Below, in pieces: positions 33,451-44,934 of a stretch of 64,000 nt of DNA. The notes below the pieces were generated by a model. It was not told the origin of the DNA, ran no database searches, and saw nothing but the letters and a program-made list of their open reading frames with translations. Source of the DNA: Monodelphis domestica (taxonomy: Eukaryota > Chordata > Mammalia > Didelphimorphia > Didelphidae); contig NC_077228.1 in NCBI RefSeq assembly GCF_027887165.1, forward strand, positions 185,467,643 to 185,531,642, read 5' to 3'. The translations under genes were made by a program, and so were the position numbers. The first letter of the stretch is position 1. Each line of letters starts with the position of its first letter.

Positions 33451-33664
33451 GCAAGCGTCTCTCCTCATCACTCAGGGCTTTGCAAAGCCTATCTCGCCCA
33501 AGGGGTGCGGGAGTTGTTACAATTTCTGCCACCTTCTGCCCGGTTCTGCTCTTGCTTCTCAAGCTTCCTGATGAACTCTCTCCAGTGATGTATTTTTACC
33601 CCAAGCAGTAAAAGACATCACCTCGCTTTTCAGCACAGTTGTTAATCTCTGTGTTAGACTTGTA

Positions 33665-33775
33665 ACTGAATTAGCTGCTACTTATTACCTGTGTAACTTC
33701 AGGCAAGTCTCTGCCTCTGCTCCCCTCCCCTCAACCCCGCCTCAGTTTCCTCATCTGTAAAATGAGACCGATCAA
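33665..33775 (+). repeat. MIR
   Basis: ttacctgtgtaacttcaggc, aagtctctgcctctgc, cctcagtttcctcatctgta, aaatgagac. Confidence 0.75.
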
Positions 33776-33779
33776 TTGA

Positions 33780-34429
33780 TCGACAAGCATTTACTAAGCA
33801 CTTCTGGGTGCTGAGCACTGTGCTAGGGGCTGAGATCGCAAAGACCAAAATGAAGTAATACAAAAAATAATACAAAAAAAATAAAGTAATAAAAAATAAA
33901 TTTCACGGAATTTATTAAGAGGATGAACATAGAAACCACTAAGTTCACGGTATAGTCTCATGTTTATTGTCTATAGAGACTGAATCTGCTTCGACAGAGA
34001 TCTTTGATATGGGTATCTCTTTGGGGAGGAAAGTCGCTTTGCCAATACAGACTGGCAATGTATGGTAGTTCTCTATGTTGCCCCTGAGAGATTGTGACTT
34101 GCCCATACATACGGAGTAATCTGTCTGGGAGGTGGATTGAGAACTGTTTCTAAAACAGGAATTCCTGGCTTTTGGTACTGCCTCAGACGCATTGGCTGTG
34201 AGACCCTGGACAAATCATTTAAACTCTTAGTTTCTTAAGCAGCTATGATGAAATTGTTGGGAAGATGCTAGTCTGAGAAATTCCTTCTGGAGAAGACCCT
34301 AAACAGAGAAAGTAAAAAAATAAAACAGGGATAGAGATTGGGTTTGGCTTTAAATCTCTGATTTTATCACCCCAAGACAGAGATATATGAGTGGAAAAGG
34401 AATTGGATGCAGGAGCAAGGAAGGAATAA
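33780..34429. other. Intergenic DNA, mostly unassigned
   Basis: 33,785-33,850 resembles a reversed MIR-like end (aagcatttactaagcacttc, agcactgtgctaggggctg). An AATAAA-rich patch follows, and 34,190-34,250 has a worn MIR-like piece. Confidence 0.45.
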
Positions 34430-34580
34430 TAATAGATTTAGTGTCTGAAGGCATCTTAGAGGCCACAGAGTCCAATCTCACTTAATAGATAAGGAAACTG
34501 AGATAGAGGGAACTTACCGGCAGGATTTGAATTTAGGTCTTCCAGGTCTCAAGTCCTCCTTGCTTTTATGCTGTCACCTA
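34430..34580 (-). repeat. MIR/THER-type CORE-SINE, reverse
   Basis: gcatcttagaggccacagag, ttaatagataaggaaactga, gatttgaatttaggtcttcc. Confidence 0.7.
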
Positions 34581-34675
34581 ATTGCTGGGTCTTTGGTTTC
34601 ATTAGCTGTCAAGAGATCTAGACAAAGGCCTGTAAAGAGGGAGATAGGAATACATAGGACACAACAACAAGAGAA

Positions 34676-34915
34676 GCTTTAAAAAAAATTTAATTAACTT
34701 AAAATTTTTATCTTCATATTATTCTTGTAAGTAAAACAATCCCATAAAACCAAAAACCCAAATCATATACCCAAATAAACAAGTCATAAATCATATGTTT
34801 TCATCTGTATTTCTATTCTAACAATTCTTTCTCTGAAGGTGGAAAACATTCTTTTTCCCAAGTCCCTCAGAATTGTCCTGGATCATTGTATTTCCGCAGG
34901 AGAAGCTTGAACAGG
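34676..34915 (-). mobile_element. L1 3' end, reverse
   Basis: T/A-rich tail, then aacaattctttctctgaagg and ttgtcctggatcattgtat. Matches the L1 3' UTR type seen at 62,255-62,470. Confidence 0.65.
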
Positions 34916-35049
34916 TTGTGATATCTGCCATTGCAGGGAGTTTTTGAACTCTGCCTCTTCCATGAGGAATGACCTTTGCAGGTTCTGCTTCTTAAAGAAA
35001 GATAGTCAAAACAAGGAGTCATCTCTTCCCATGCCCTCCTAGGTCAATA

Positions 35050-35308
35050 AGAGAATGAATGTTCTTCAGTTGTGTCCAATTCTTTGTGACCTCGTGGACC
35101 ACAGCATGCCAATACTGTTCATGGGTTTTTTTTGGCAAAGATACTGGAGTGGTTTGCCATTTCCTTCTCCAGTACATTAAGGCAAACAGAGGTTAAGTGT
35201 CTTGATCAAGGTCCCACAGCTAGTGAGTGTCTGCATTCATATCTGAACTTAGGTCTTCCTGCCCCCAGACCCAGCTTTCTATCTACCCAGCCACTTGGCT
35301 GCCTCCAG
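35050..35308 (-). mobile_element. MAR1-type CORE-SINE, reverse
   Basis: Well preserved: tgtccaattctttgtgacct, ggcaaagatactggagtggt, ttgccatttccttctccag, tcctgcccccagacccagct. The tail is the part that resembles ruminant BovB-derived SINEs. Confidence 0.88.
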
Positions 35309-35429
35309 AATATGAATAGATCAGAGTAAATCCATTTCCAGTACTGGAAAAACTCAAGACACAAGCTATAATGATGATATATCAGTAAGACTAGTGCTAT
35401 GAATGTAATATTCATTTGCATTTGGAGGC

Positions 35430-36115
35430 CTAGGATCTTGATTGCTTACTATTTTATCAATGACTTGGATAAAATCTTACAATGTATGCTAATCAGATTT
35501 GTAGATGACACAAAATCTCTGCTTCCTGATGTCCCTGGTTTCCTTTAGCAAGAAGCCTCCCCTTTAGTGACTTCTTTCTAGTGATTATTTCTAATTTATC
35601 ATGTACGTACATAGCTGTTTGTATGTTGTCTCCCATTAGACTGAATTCCCAGAGAAAAAGGAATATCTTTGGACTTTCTCTGACTCTTCATCTCTTAGCA
35701 CAGTGAGCAGCACATGACTGGAACCAACAAATGCCTGGTGATTTGGGAGGAGAAGCTAACACACTAGGAGATAGTCAGGATCCCAAGGCCTTTGTGTTGG
35801 GCTGAATCTAGTAAGATGAAATGTAATTGGAAAAGATATTTTCTGCTTGGGTTCAACTTCACAAATTCACAAACAGAACAGTTAGACGCAGTTTGTCTGA
35901 AAAAGATCATGGAATTTTTATGGCTTCTATCAGTTCAGTATGAGACAGCAGTATGATGTGACAGCCAAAGGCTAATTTGATTTGGGGTCACTTTACAATA
36001 AGCAGAAGTTCCAGGAATAAGGAGGAGATGGTTCCCTGTAAGCTGCCCTGATCAGAGCACATCTGGAATATAGTACTGAGTTTCTAGATTTCATAGTTAT
36101 AACAAGGAGGCTAAT
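35430..36115 (+). mobile_element. CR1/L3-like LINE relic, interrupted
   Basis: 35,454-35,515 reads INDLDK followed by RFVDDTK (FVDD at 35,498-35,509), the reverse-transcriptase active-site region of CR1/L3-type LINEs. 35,790-36,115 resembles the RT C-terminal part (cagtatgatgtgacagcca, cctgatcagagcacatctgg). An L2-like tail sits between. Many stops. Confidence 0.65.
35540..35750 (+). repeat. L2-type 3' tail inside CR1 relic
   Basis: acatagctgtttgtatgttg, tctcccattagactgaattc, tcttagcacagtgagcagca. Confidence 0.6.
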
Positions 36116-36365
36116 AAACTAGAGACCACACAATAAAAGGCAGCCATGATGGTAAAGGGTTCACAAAATTTATGTAGGGAAGAAAGGAGAGGCAACTGAA
36201 TGGGCAAAGACATGGAGGCGAGAATAATCAAAGTGCATTGTGGACACTGGAAGACTGCCTGTATTAAAGAGGGTTGATGTTGAGAGGCAGAGATAAAGTT
36301 AAATGAGTAAATTTGGGCTAGATTGTGGAGAACCTTGAATGCCAGTTTGGGGAGGCTGAGTATGC
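36116..36365 (+). repeat. Mammalian repeat of unnamed family
   Basis: ggctagattgtggagaacc, ttgaatgccagtttgggg. Same family as 45.5 and 48.5 kb. Confidence 0.5.
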
Positions 36366-36443
36366 TTGGCACATGGTAAACACTTAACAAATGCTCTTAA
36401 TACTTTTATGCTCTACCTCCTTACTTTAATAAATGCTTTTCCA

Positions 36444-36506
36444 TTTGTCCATTCACTCATTCATTCATTCATCCATTTACTCATTCGTTGATTCATTCAA
36501 TCTATA
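36444..36506. repeat. (TCAT)n microsatellite
   Basis: Imperfect TCAT/TTCA tetranucleotide tract. Confidence 0.9.
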
Positions 36507-36559
36507 GGCAATGTAGAGTCAAGACCATTACTGTATTCTATACATAATCACTCATCTAT

Positions 36560-36715
36560 CATCATAGATAAAACTGACATAGCATCTTAAAATTTGCAAA
36601 GCACCTTATACACATCATTGCACTTGATCCTCACAACAATTCTGTGAGGTAAAAAGCTGTATTATTCTCATTTTACAAATGGGAAAACGGAGGCAGAGAG
36701 CTTGTAAAATATTTG
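36560..36715 (-). repeat. MIR, reverse
   Basis: gcaaagcaccttatacacat, gatcctcacaacaattctg, cattttacaaatgggaaaac. Confidence 0.8.
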
Positions 36716-37726
36716 AGGCAAGGTATCTATGATCAGATGCAGTTTCACAGAAAAGTCATGTCACTTTAAAATATCATTTTTATAGATTTATTTTGGTTTT
36801 AATATCTCCTTCATTTCGATCTATAACCATGTATCACTCCTTCTCCTCTACCCAGAAAGCCATCTCTTACAAACGTAAGTTTAAAAAAAAGAAAGGGGAA
36901 AAAAGGCAACTTGGCAAAACCAATTAGCTGTGTATGACCGTATATGCAATATTCCATACCATTCATCTTTCACCTATGCAAAGAGGGGAGGAAGGTTATA
37001 TATTATTTTTGCCATTCTTCACTAGGTATCCATTGGTTCTCCCACTTAAGAGCTTTGCTGTAGACCAGCCTTCTTATGGTCATTTCAGGCAGTTTAGGGG
37101 AATGCTCGTCTTCACAGGTAATTCCCCGTCAATATTTCCATTACTATAAACAAAAGAAATTTAACAGGTCTGGAAGAAGACAGACGTAAGAAGTTTGTCA
37201 TTTCTTTTTCTCTCTGTTGATAGACATATAAACAGATGAACAGCTCATTATTGTTCTGTTCCAAGTCTACAGGATATACCTTTTCCAAAGACACATTGAA
37301 CATAATGCTTATTAACAGAATGATGTAGGTCAGTTGAATTGTGAACTCAAAACTTATAACCAAAAGAGAAGTCCTATAAATCCAAATGAATGAGAAATGA
37401 TACCTGTTGGTCTGAATGCCTCCTTTGGCCCCTCAGTGTCAGGAGACTAGTGGAGATCAACGAGGAAGTCTTCAAATGGAGACTGGCTGGCCATCACTTG
37501 GTATTCTGTAGGGAGGAGTCTTGTTTAGGTTGGGGGTGAACTAGATGACCTCCTTCCAACTGATAATCAATGATATAATTTCATCCTTTCATTCAAGCAA
37601 CATGAGCCCTTTAAGAAATATTTGTTTGCTTGTTTGTTACATTAAAGTTCTCAGGCATCTCCATCCCTGCTTCTCTCTCTTCCCTGTACCAGAGAAGGCA
37701 TCATTTGGCAAAAAGAAATATTTACA
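36716..37726. other. Intergenic DNA without recognised features
   Basis: No coding signal or clear repeat seen. Confidence 0.5.
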
Positions 37727-37938
37727 GGGGCAGCTATGTTGCTCAGTGGTTAGAGAGCCAGGCCTGGAGACTGTAGTAGGGATGGGAGTCCAGGGTCCAA
37801 ATCTGACCTCAGATACTTCCTATCTGTGTGACCCTGAGTAAGTCACTTAACCCCAATTGCCTAGCCCTTCCTACTCTTCTGCCTTGAAATAGATACCTAG
37901 AATGGTTTCCAAAACAGAAGGTAAGCATTAAAAAAAAG
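37727..37938 (+). mobile_element. SINE1/WSINE1-type SINE
   Basis: ggggcagctatgttgctcag, gacctcagatacttcctatc, caaaacagaaggtaagcatt plus A tail. A short duplication (gactgtagtagggatggga) lengthens the head. A (TA)n tract follows at 37,945-37,985. Confidence 0.9.
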
Positions 37939-37989
37939 ATCTATGTATATATAAAATATATATGTATATATAAAATATATGTCGTGTGT

Positions 37990-38520
37990 ATTTATATTTA
38001 TTAGTTCTTTCTCTGGAGGTAAACAGACACCAGTTATTCTTCAAACAATACTTCTGTTGTGGTATAGAATATTCTATTGATTCTGTTCATTTTGCTCTTT
38101 ATAATTTCATGTAAGTCTTTCCAAGTTTTTTTTTTCAATTAACCTGCTCAGGGACAACTAAGTGGCTCAGTGGATAGAAAACTAGTCTTAGTTTTCTATC
38201 TACTGAGGTGGTCCTGGGGTCAAATATGGCCTCAGACATTTGCTAACTGTGTGACCCTAGACAAGTCACTTAACTCCATTTGCCCAGCCCTTACCCCTCT
38301 TCTGCTTTGGAACCAATACTTAGTATTGATTCCAAGGCAGATGGTATGGGGTATTAAAAATAATAGAAATTCAGCTGATCGTCATTTCTTATGGCACAGT
38401 AGTATTCCATCACAATCATATTACCACAACTTGTTTAGCCATTCCCCGATCGATGGACATCTCCTCAATTTCCAGTTTTGCCACAAAGAGAAAGCTGCTA
38501 GAAATACAAAATGTTTATTC
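37990..38520 (-). mobile_element. L1 3' end, reverse, split by a SINE
   Basis: 37,990-38,150 (ttagttctttctctggaggt, gtaagtctttccaag) and 38,366-38,520 (catttcttatggcacagtag, agccattccccgatcgatgg) form one reversed L1 3' region, interrupted by the SINE at 38,151-38,365. Confidence 0.8.
38151..38365 (+). mobile_element. SINE1/WSINE1-type SINE carrying a perfect hairpin
   Basis: Normal SINE ends (gggacaactaagtggctcag; ttccaaggcagatggtatgg). The box after cagtg holds the inverted repeat gatagaaaacta / tagttttctatc (38,173-38,184 and 38,189-38,200, loop gtct). Confidence 0.9.
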
Positions 38521-38855
38521 CTGAAAACTGCAACAAGTTAGAATTCCCCTTGATTGTTCTTCATTCCTTCATCATTAGGGGACAGCTCATTACTTTTGAC
38601 ATACGTGATGTGGATGGAGGAGGGGAGTGAGCGGAGAAACCATGGGATTCCTATATGGTCTTAGTTCTGAAAGATGATTAGAAGGTAAAGAATCAGGAGG
38701 CTCATTGTTGACCTGCCAGACTACATCAAAATTTAACTGTCAGAAGAATAGAGCTGTCCATCCCAGGGAAAGAAGGGATTCTGTAGATGGTTTTCCCTTT
38801 TCAGTGCTTGCCCTCCTCTTAAAAACATCCCAGGAAGGGAGGAGAATCAAGCCAC

Positions 38856-39189
38856 TGTAACAGTTAAAATTTAGGGGAGACTGAGGCAGGTAGAAATTAG
38901 TTTCTCTCTACAAGGAGTATTATATTTTTTAGAGGTTTATTAAAGGTTAAGGATTAAAGAAAATACAGGATAAGAAATAACACGTGCCTAGGCCAGAGGC
39001 CTAGACAAGATAACCTCACATCATTCCAAAACGGAAGTCCAAAAAGAGAGCCCACCTACGGGGAAGACCCTTTAAATAAAATTTTGTTCTCGTCCCAGGT
39101 GAGAATTCAGTGAGATTAGAGGGCATTCTGGGAGCTAGCAAGGACTCCTGGGGAATGGAGTCCAGAGTTCAAATCTCAATTTTATACCA
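38856..39189 (-). mobile_element. Probable solo LTR of an old endogenous retrovirus
   Basis: Read in reverse it begins TGGTATAAAATTGAG and ends AACTGTTACA. A poly(A) signal (ttatt on plus, AATAAA on minus) is at about 38,936-38,941. Length about 334 bases. No matching target-site duplication and no internal retroviral genes were found nearby, so the call rests on the ends, the poly(A) signal and resemblance to marsupial LTRs. A CACGTG lies at 38,981-38,986. Confidence 0.55.
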
Positions 39190-39244
39190 ACGAAGATGAA
39201 TTGAAGGCTCCGTTGATAATACTTAGCTTGAAGATGACAACGTT

Positions 39245-39405
39245 CCCATCTAGGATCTGTTACTTATTCCCTGTCTATGACTTTAGGCACAGCGCTTAAC
39301 CCCTTTGAGTCTTGGTCTCCTCATTGGTAAAATGAGTGAGTTGGTTGGAATGGCCTCTAGCACAGTGCCTGGCACATAGCAGATATTTAAATGCTAGCTG
39401 GCTGA
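39245..39405 (+). repeat. MIR
   Basis: gactttaggcacagcgctta, gtctcctcattggtaaaatg, cacagtgcctggcacatagc. Confidence 0.7.
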
Positions 39406-39556
39406 CTCAGACTTCTAGCCCTAGGTCTGTGGGCTATGGAATATTGCATATACCATCAGATAGAGTGGATGGGTTTAGAGTAAACCTGAGAACTGCCTTT
39501 GAACAGCTGGAGAGCTATTGTGCTTGGTACTGGATGGCAGAATTAAAATCAGCTTG

Positions 39557-39742
39557 AGGGGCAGCTAGGTGGCTCAATAGATAGCCAAGCCTGGATTCAA
39601 CTGTGTTCTCAGACATTTCCTAGCTGTATGACCCTGGGCAAGTCACTTAATCCCAAATGCCGCGCCCTTTCTTCTGCTCTTCTACCTTGAAACTTATATT
39701 TAGTATCAATTCTAAGACAAAGGGTAAGAGTTTAAAAAACAA
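39557..39742 (+). mobile_element. SINE1/WSINE1-type SINE
   Basis: ggggcagctaggtggctcaa, agctgtatgaccctgggcaa, ctaagacaaagggtaagagt. Part of the head is deleted. Confidence 0.9.
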
Positions 39743-39789
39743 ATTAATTTGTTAAAACTATTCTAGACAGAAATTCTACAGGAAGCCTT

Positions 39790-39975
39790 TCCTAATCCCT
39801 CTTAATTTTTGTGCCCTCTCTGTTATTTCCTATTTATTGTGTATGTAGCTTGTTGGGTGTGGTTATTTGTATGTTGTCTCCCCAATTAGACTGTGAGCTT
39901 CCTGGGGGTAGGGATTCTCTTTCCCCTTTCATTGTATCCCCGGGGCTTAGCACACACTGCTAGGCACACAGTTTT
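39790..39975 (+). repeat. L2-type 3' tail
   Basis: gtatgttgtctccccaatta, gactgtgagcttcctggggg, ccggggcttagcacacactg. Confidence 0.65.
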
Positions 39976-40200
39976 TCAGGCATTTTTGGTCAGATCTGAT
40001 CCTTTGTGACTCCATTTGGGATTTTTTTTTGGCAAAGATACTAGAGTAGTTTCCCATTTCTTTTTCCAGTCCACTTTACAGATGAGGAAACTAAGGCAAC
40101 TAGGGTTAAATGAGCTGCCTGGGATCACACAGCTAAAGTGTTTGAGGTCAGATTTCAACTGAGGTCCTCCTGACTCCAGGCCTGGCACCCAGCTGCCCCA
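39976..40200 (-). mobile_element. MAR1-type CORE-SINE, reverse
   Basis: ggcaaagatactagagtagt, ttcccatttctttttccagt, gatcacacagctaaagtgtt, ctggcacccagctgcccc. Confidence 0.88.
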
Positions 40201-40337
40201 GGACCATAGTAGAAGCTTAATACTTATTGATTTAACTGAACTTCTCAACCTAAAACAAAAACAAATCTCTTAGATTTGTCAAAAATTAAAGAGGCTGTCA
40301 TGGAGGGTAGTTTCTTGTAAATGATAAATTTTTTTTC

Positions 40338-40531
40338 TTTGTAAAACTCTTACCTGCTGTCTTAAAAAAATCAACATTATCAGTTCTGAGGCAGAAAAGC
40401 AGTAAGGAAAATTGTGGTTAAGTGACATGCCCAGATTCACACAGCTAGAAAGTATTTGAGTTCAGATTTGAACCCAGGACCATTCATCTCCAGGCCTGTT
40501 AGCTTATCCACGATGGCACCTAGATGCCCCA
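40338..40531 (-). mobile_element. SINE1/WSINE1-type SINE, reverse
   Basis: aactcttacctgctgtctta, cagattcacacagctagaaa, aacccaggaccattcatctc, atggcacctagatgcccc. Confidence 0.88.
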
Positions 40532-41404
40532 TAAATGGTCATTTTTAAAGTGGAGGCTGGATAACCACTTGTTGGATTTATCAAAAATAGAATTCATGCT
40601 TTCTGTAAGGTTTGAATTAGATGACCTTTGACATCCCCCCTATGTCTGCTATTTGTGATTCTGAATTAGCCTGATATAACATAGTCAGGTTATTATTCCC
40701 ATCCCTCAAACTGAGAGTTAAAAGGGGCTTGCAATGAATATAGATAATTCATGATTATTTATGCTAGTGGGAGAGAGATAATCTTGAAGTCATGGTATAT
40801 GTAACTTTAGAATTTATCCTATTCCTTTACTCCTACCCCAGAGGATTTACTGTAGCATTCTACCTATATATTGCTTCAGAAAATATTAAAATAAATTTTA
40901 TTCTCTTAGTTTATATTGACTAATCTGAGAAACAGCCCAGCAGGATGCTGGCTGGCAAGAGGAAGACAAATCTGAGATAAAAAAAAAAAAAACAAAAAAA
41001 ACTCGAGCCAAATAGAGATAACTGACACTGTATCTTGTCTTGCTTCAAATTTGAAAGTGGTATCAGAGAGTGATCACCCTCCATGAGAATAGATGTGATT
41101 GACAGGGCTGATGGTGTGTGACACTCAATGCTTTCCCAAACATACACACACAGACAAGTTTTTTTATTTGACAGCTGAATATGCTACATGCAAGGCAGGG
41201 AGGATGCTGCTGGCAATTCTATTCCTTAGATTTATGCTTTGTCTTTAAACCTCTTTATGCCTCAGTTTCCCATCTGTAAAATAGTGGTAATCAATAGTAT
41301 AGTAAAAAATAATAAAAAAGAAGGCTGAGTTTTAGCCCCAGCTCAGTCACTTACCAGCTGAACAACTCTGGGTGACTTTATTGGGCCTTAGTTTCCTCCT
41401 CTCT
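40532..41404. other. Intergenic DNA, mostly unassigned
   Basis: A worn MIR-like piece lies at 41,245-41,400 (atgcctcagtttcccatctg). Nothing else recognised. Confidence 0.45.
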
Positions 41405-41640
41405 TAAAAATAGCTAACATTGATATACTTTCTATGTGCCAAGCACTCTTCTAGGCACTTTACAATTATTTTTTCATTTGTTCTCCATTTGTGAGAATCA
41501 AATAACCCTGGGAGGTTGCTGTTATTATCCTCATACAAAGAAATTGAGGCAGACAGAAGTTAAGTGACTTGCTCAGGGTCAAACAACTAACAAGTGTCTG
41601 AAATTGGATTTGATCATAGATTTTCCTGATTTCAGGCACA
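41405..41640 (-). repeat. MIR, reverse
   Basis: actttctatgtgccaagcac, ctgttattatcctcatacaa, aagtgacttgctcagggtca. Confidence 0.82.
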
Positions 41641-41679
41641 GACAGGATTAAGTAATCACTAAGGGTTCCTTCCATTATA

Positions 41680-41893
41680 GACTAAGAGTTCTTAGGAGTC
41701 CACAGACTATGGATAGACTTCAGGGGGTCTATGAACCTAGATGGGAAAAAAGATATCTTTATTTTCAATGACTATTAACCAAAATTTAGCTTTCCCTTCA
41801 GTTACAAACAAAAACAAACAAAAAAACAATATTCCTTTGAGAAGGAGTTCATAGACTCCACCACATGCAGAAGTGTTAAGAACTTTTGGTAGA
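41680..41893. mobile_element. DNA-transposon-like repeat, insertion host
   Basis: gagtccacagactatggata, gggggtctatgaacctagat, aaaatttagctttcccttca. It resembles a mammalian hAT-type element. An L1 inserted at 41,893. Confidence 0.45.
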
Positions 41894-42345
41894 TGTAAGG
41901 AGTGATGAACTGGAAGATTTCTATATGAACTGGAAAGACCTCCAAGAACTGACGCAGAGTGAAATGAGCAGAACCAAGAGAACATTGAATACCGAAAGTG
42001 AAACATTGTGCAACAGTTCAATGTAATGAACTTTACTACTAGTAATGTAACAATCTAGGACATTCCTGAGGATCGTATGAGAAAGAATGCTATCCATATT
42101 GAGAGAAAGGCAAAATAAAAACTTGTCACTAATCATTTGTTTATATAAGTATATGATTTTGGGTTTTGGCTTTAAAAGATTGTTCCATGGTAAAAATGAA
42201 TGATAATGTGGAAATAGATATCAAATGATAACATTTGTACAATCCAGTGAAATTGCTTGTTAGCTCTAAGAGGGGAGGGAAAGAAAAATGAATCATGCAA
42301 ACATAGAAACATTTTTTAAATTTAAATTTAAAATTAAAAAAATAA
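41894..42345 (+). mobile_element. Short 5'-truncated L1 with perfect target-site duplication
   Basis: About 450 bases of the L1 ORF2 end and 3' UTR (gtgatgaactggaagattt, agtgaaatgagcagaaccaa, gagaacattgaataccgaaa) with an A-rich end. The 16-base direct repeat aagaacttttggtaga is perfect at 41,878-41,893 and 42,346-42,361. Confidence 0.93.
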
Positions 42346-42424
42346 AAGAACTTTTGGTAGAATTCCCAGTCTAATGGGAGTTTTTATGTAGTGGATAAAA
42401 TGATTTTCCTAAAGTGAAAGTCTG

Positions 42425-42930
42425 GACATGCTACTCTCTTACTCATTAAACTCCAATGGCTCCCTCTTATCCTATGGTTTTTTTAAGGCCTTCAAAATCT
42501 TTACAATCATCTCCCTCCATAGACTCTGTGATACAGTGATACTGGCTCTTCTCACCTTTCCTTATACAGTTTACTCCATTCTCCTGACTTTCTGTGCCTT
42601 TCAAATGGTTGTTGCGCAAGTCTGGAATGCTCTCCTTTCTTATACCCACCTTTCAGCTTCCTTCAAGTCTTTGACCAAAACTTACCTTTTGCAAGAGCCT
42701 TAGTGTAGCGCCTGGCATACAGTAGGCATTGCATAAATGCTTAGTCCTCCTCTTTCCCCTTCTCACATATCCCAGAGACAACACTTTTCTGAGTGTGCTC
42801 TCCCATTTACCTTGCATGTATCTTGTATGTCATCTCCCCTGTCTGGGATTCATTTGCCTTTCTTTGTATGCATACCATTTAGCACAATGTCTGGCATGTA
42901 GTGGGTGCTTAATAAGTAAATGCTTATTGA
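42425..42930 (+). repeat. L2 LINE 3' region
   Basis: Longest L2 piece in the window: ctccaatggctccctcttat, ggccttcaaaatctttacaa, gtctggaatgctctcctttc, cttccttcaagtctttgacc, then the terminal cacaatgtctggcatgtagt. No intact ORF. Confidence 0.75.
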
Positions 42931-42954
42931 GGTGAACTTATTGTTGTTGGACTT

Positions 42955-43150
42955 GTTGTCAGGAAGACTGGCATTCAAATTCTAACTCTGATAACATTAG
43001 TTGTGTGGCCATAAGTGGCCCCAAACCTTTCTAAACCTCAGTTTCCTCATAATAAACAAAATAATTCTAATTGTACTAATGCCTACTTCACAGAGGCATT
43101 GTGAGGCTCCCAGGTGATAATGCATATTTAAACCATTCTTCATATAAATG
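42955..43150 (+). repeat. MIR
   Basis: gtcaggaagactggcattc, cctcagtttcctcataataa, gcctacttcacagaggcat. Confidence 0.75.
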
Positions 43151-44199
43151 CTGACTTTTTTATTTATCAGACCTCTACCAATCTTACAGGGTCATGATAT
43201 TTATTGAAAAAAAATTGTGAAGATCTCAAAGGGTATCTTGGATAATCCCCTAAAAGTGTTCTGAAATCTTTGAGAGCTGTTGTATAGGCCCAGAGGCACT
43301 TGGGGGTTATTTGGACTCTTCAGCATCCTGAAACACCACAAGAGACCGGTTCATTGGCCAACTGCCACAAGGACTTCTGAGGAGGTAGATACTCAGAGGA
43401 CCAACTGCCACCCAGCATGGAATCCTTGTTGCTAGGCAACCACCCTGGAGAAGGGAAAGAAACCCACTGGGCCTGGAAGTATGGGATAGCAGGGTGGGTG
43501 GGGTGGTTGGCATTTTTTTGTTTTGGTTTCTTAAGGAAAAAGTCAGTTGTAGAAGAAAAGAAATGTGGTCCTGAAACAAATGGAAACTAAAAGGGAACAA
43601 TCTGACTTCAGTAGCTCAGAGGAAGGTCAAAGAGTCTTTTTATTTACTTTCTACTCCTTCAGGCCCAAGATTCTTGTGCCTCCCCAAGAGGTAAATCTGG
43701 CATTTTTCATGCAGGTTGTTGAATAACTTTAATTTTAGAAAATACTTGCCTGGAGGGGAGGGAAGAAGAGAGTTAAAATCCCAAGAAACTCAGGCTGGTG
43801 TCCTACCATCATAGGATTTTAACTCAGTTTAACTCCAAAAAAAAAAAGTTTTTATCATGATTACCAGTTAAGACAGTGAGGTAGAAAGTTATAGAAGAAC
43901 CCATTTGTTTTACATTTGCTATAGCAAAGAGCTAACAGGTCACCAGGATCAAGAAAGGCCAAAGAAAGTATGATAGTCTCTTCCAGTCTAGGACTGAACA
44001 AAAAAAGACAAGAAGCCTAGAGGTCCTAGTGGAGGGGTTGGGCCAGAGGAGGAAGAAGCAGACACAGACTCCAACAAATGGCCTGAAGCTTGTCCCTAAA
44101 CTGATTTCAGAAATTATACACACTGGAAACATGTAAATGCTTGGAGCAGAGATATTTTAGGGGAGGCAGAAACCAGGATGAAATTATTTGAGGGTTGAA
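43151..44199. other. Intergenic DNA without recognised features
   Basis: No gene or clear repeat seen. Locally purine-rich. Confidence 0.45.
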
Positions 44200-44934
44200 G
44201 CCAACTCTTACCTAAAGGTCACTACTTCAGCTCGAAAGGACAAAAGGCAGCTTACACTTGAGGGAACATGGCAGGAGTCAAGGCCAACTCAACAACCAGG
44301 TTCAAGTTTGGGGGGGGGGCCTTAAAGGAGGACTGAGCATGGAATAATCTCCTGTGTATAAATGGGGTTTATCAGAGCCTCAACAGGACACAGAACCAAC
44401 TCCCAGTTAGGGATTGTGCAAGGAAAAGGAGTTAGTGATGGGCTGGGGCCATATCACCCACATTGGGCTGCCAGCCCAGAGGGAGAAGCCAGAGATTGTA
44501 GCAGAGGGGTGGGGACTGGTCACTCCATTCAGAATTACAGCAGCAGTGGTACATCCTTACAGGACCAAGAAGGACCTGACTATCTCACCTAGGGATGTGA
44601 AAAGGAGGGGCAAAGCTTAGCTTTATATGGAGTCCTAATCTAGAAACAGAAAATGGGAAACAAAATGCCTTATACAATGAGGAAATATTAAGAGAAGCCC
44701 AAAAAGTTAATTCAGAAAAAATTCCATAACATATACTGACTGGTTATAAGAACAAGAGAGAGTAGAAGAAATGAAGTGATATTTTAAAAAATGAAGATTA
44801 TTGAAATTAGAGCTTTTGAGAAAAACAGGAGTTTTGTTTAGAACAAAAGTCTGAAAACTATAGCCAAGATGAGGGCTGTAGAAATGGATTAGAGAAAACA
44901 ATCACCACCAGTCAAGAAGAAATATTAGAACAAA
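44200..44934 (+). other. Possible LINE 5' region
   Basis: GC-richer DNA then A-rich DNA with ORF1-like composition leads straight into an L1 3' end at 44,935. This could be an internally deleted L1 or HAL1-like element. No diagnostic motif. Confidence 0.3.

Noticed and set aside
35050..35308. Ruminant DNA contamination
   Set aside because: The sequence resembles BovB-derived ruminant SINEs only in its tail. Head and core are MAR1, and the same family recurs across the window.
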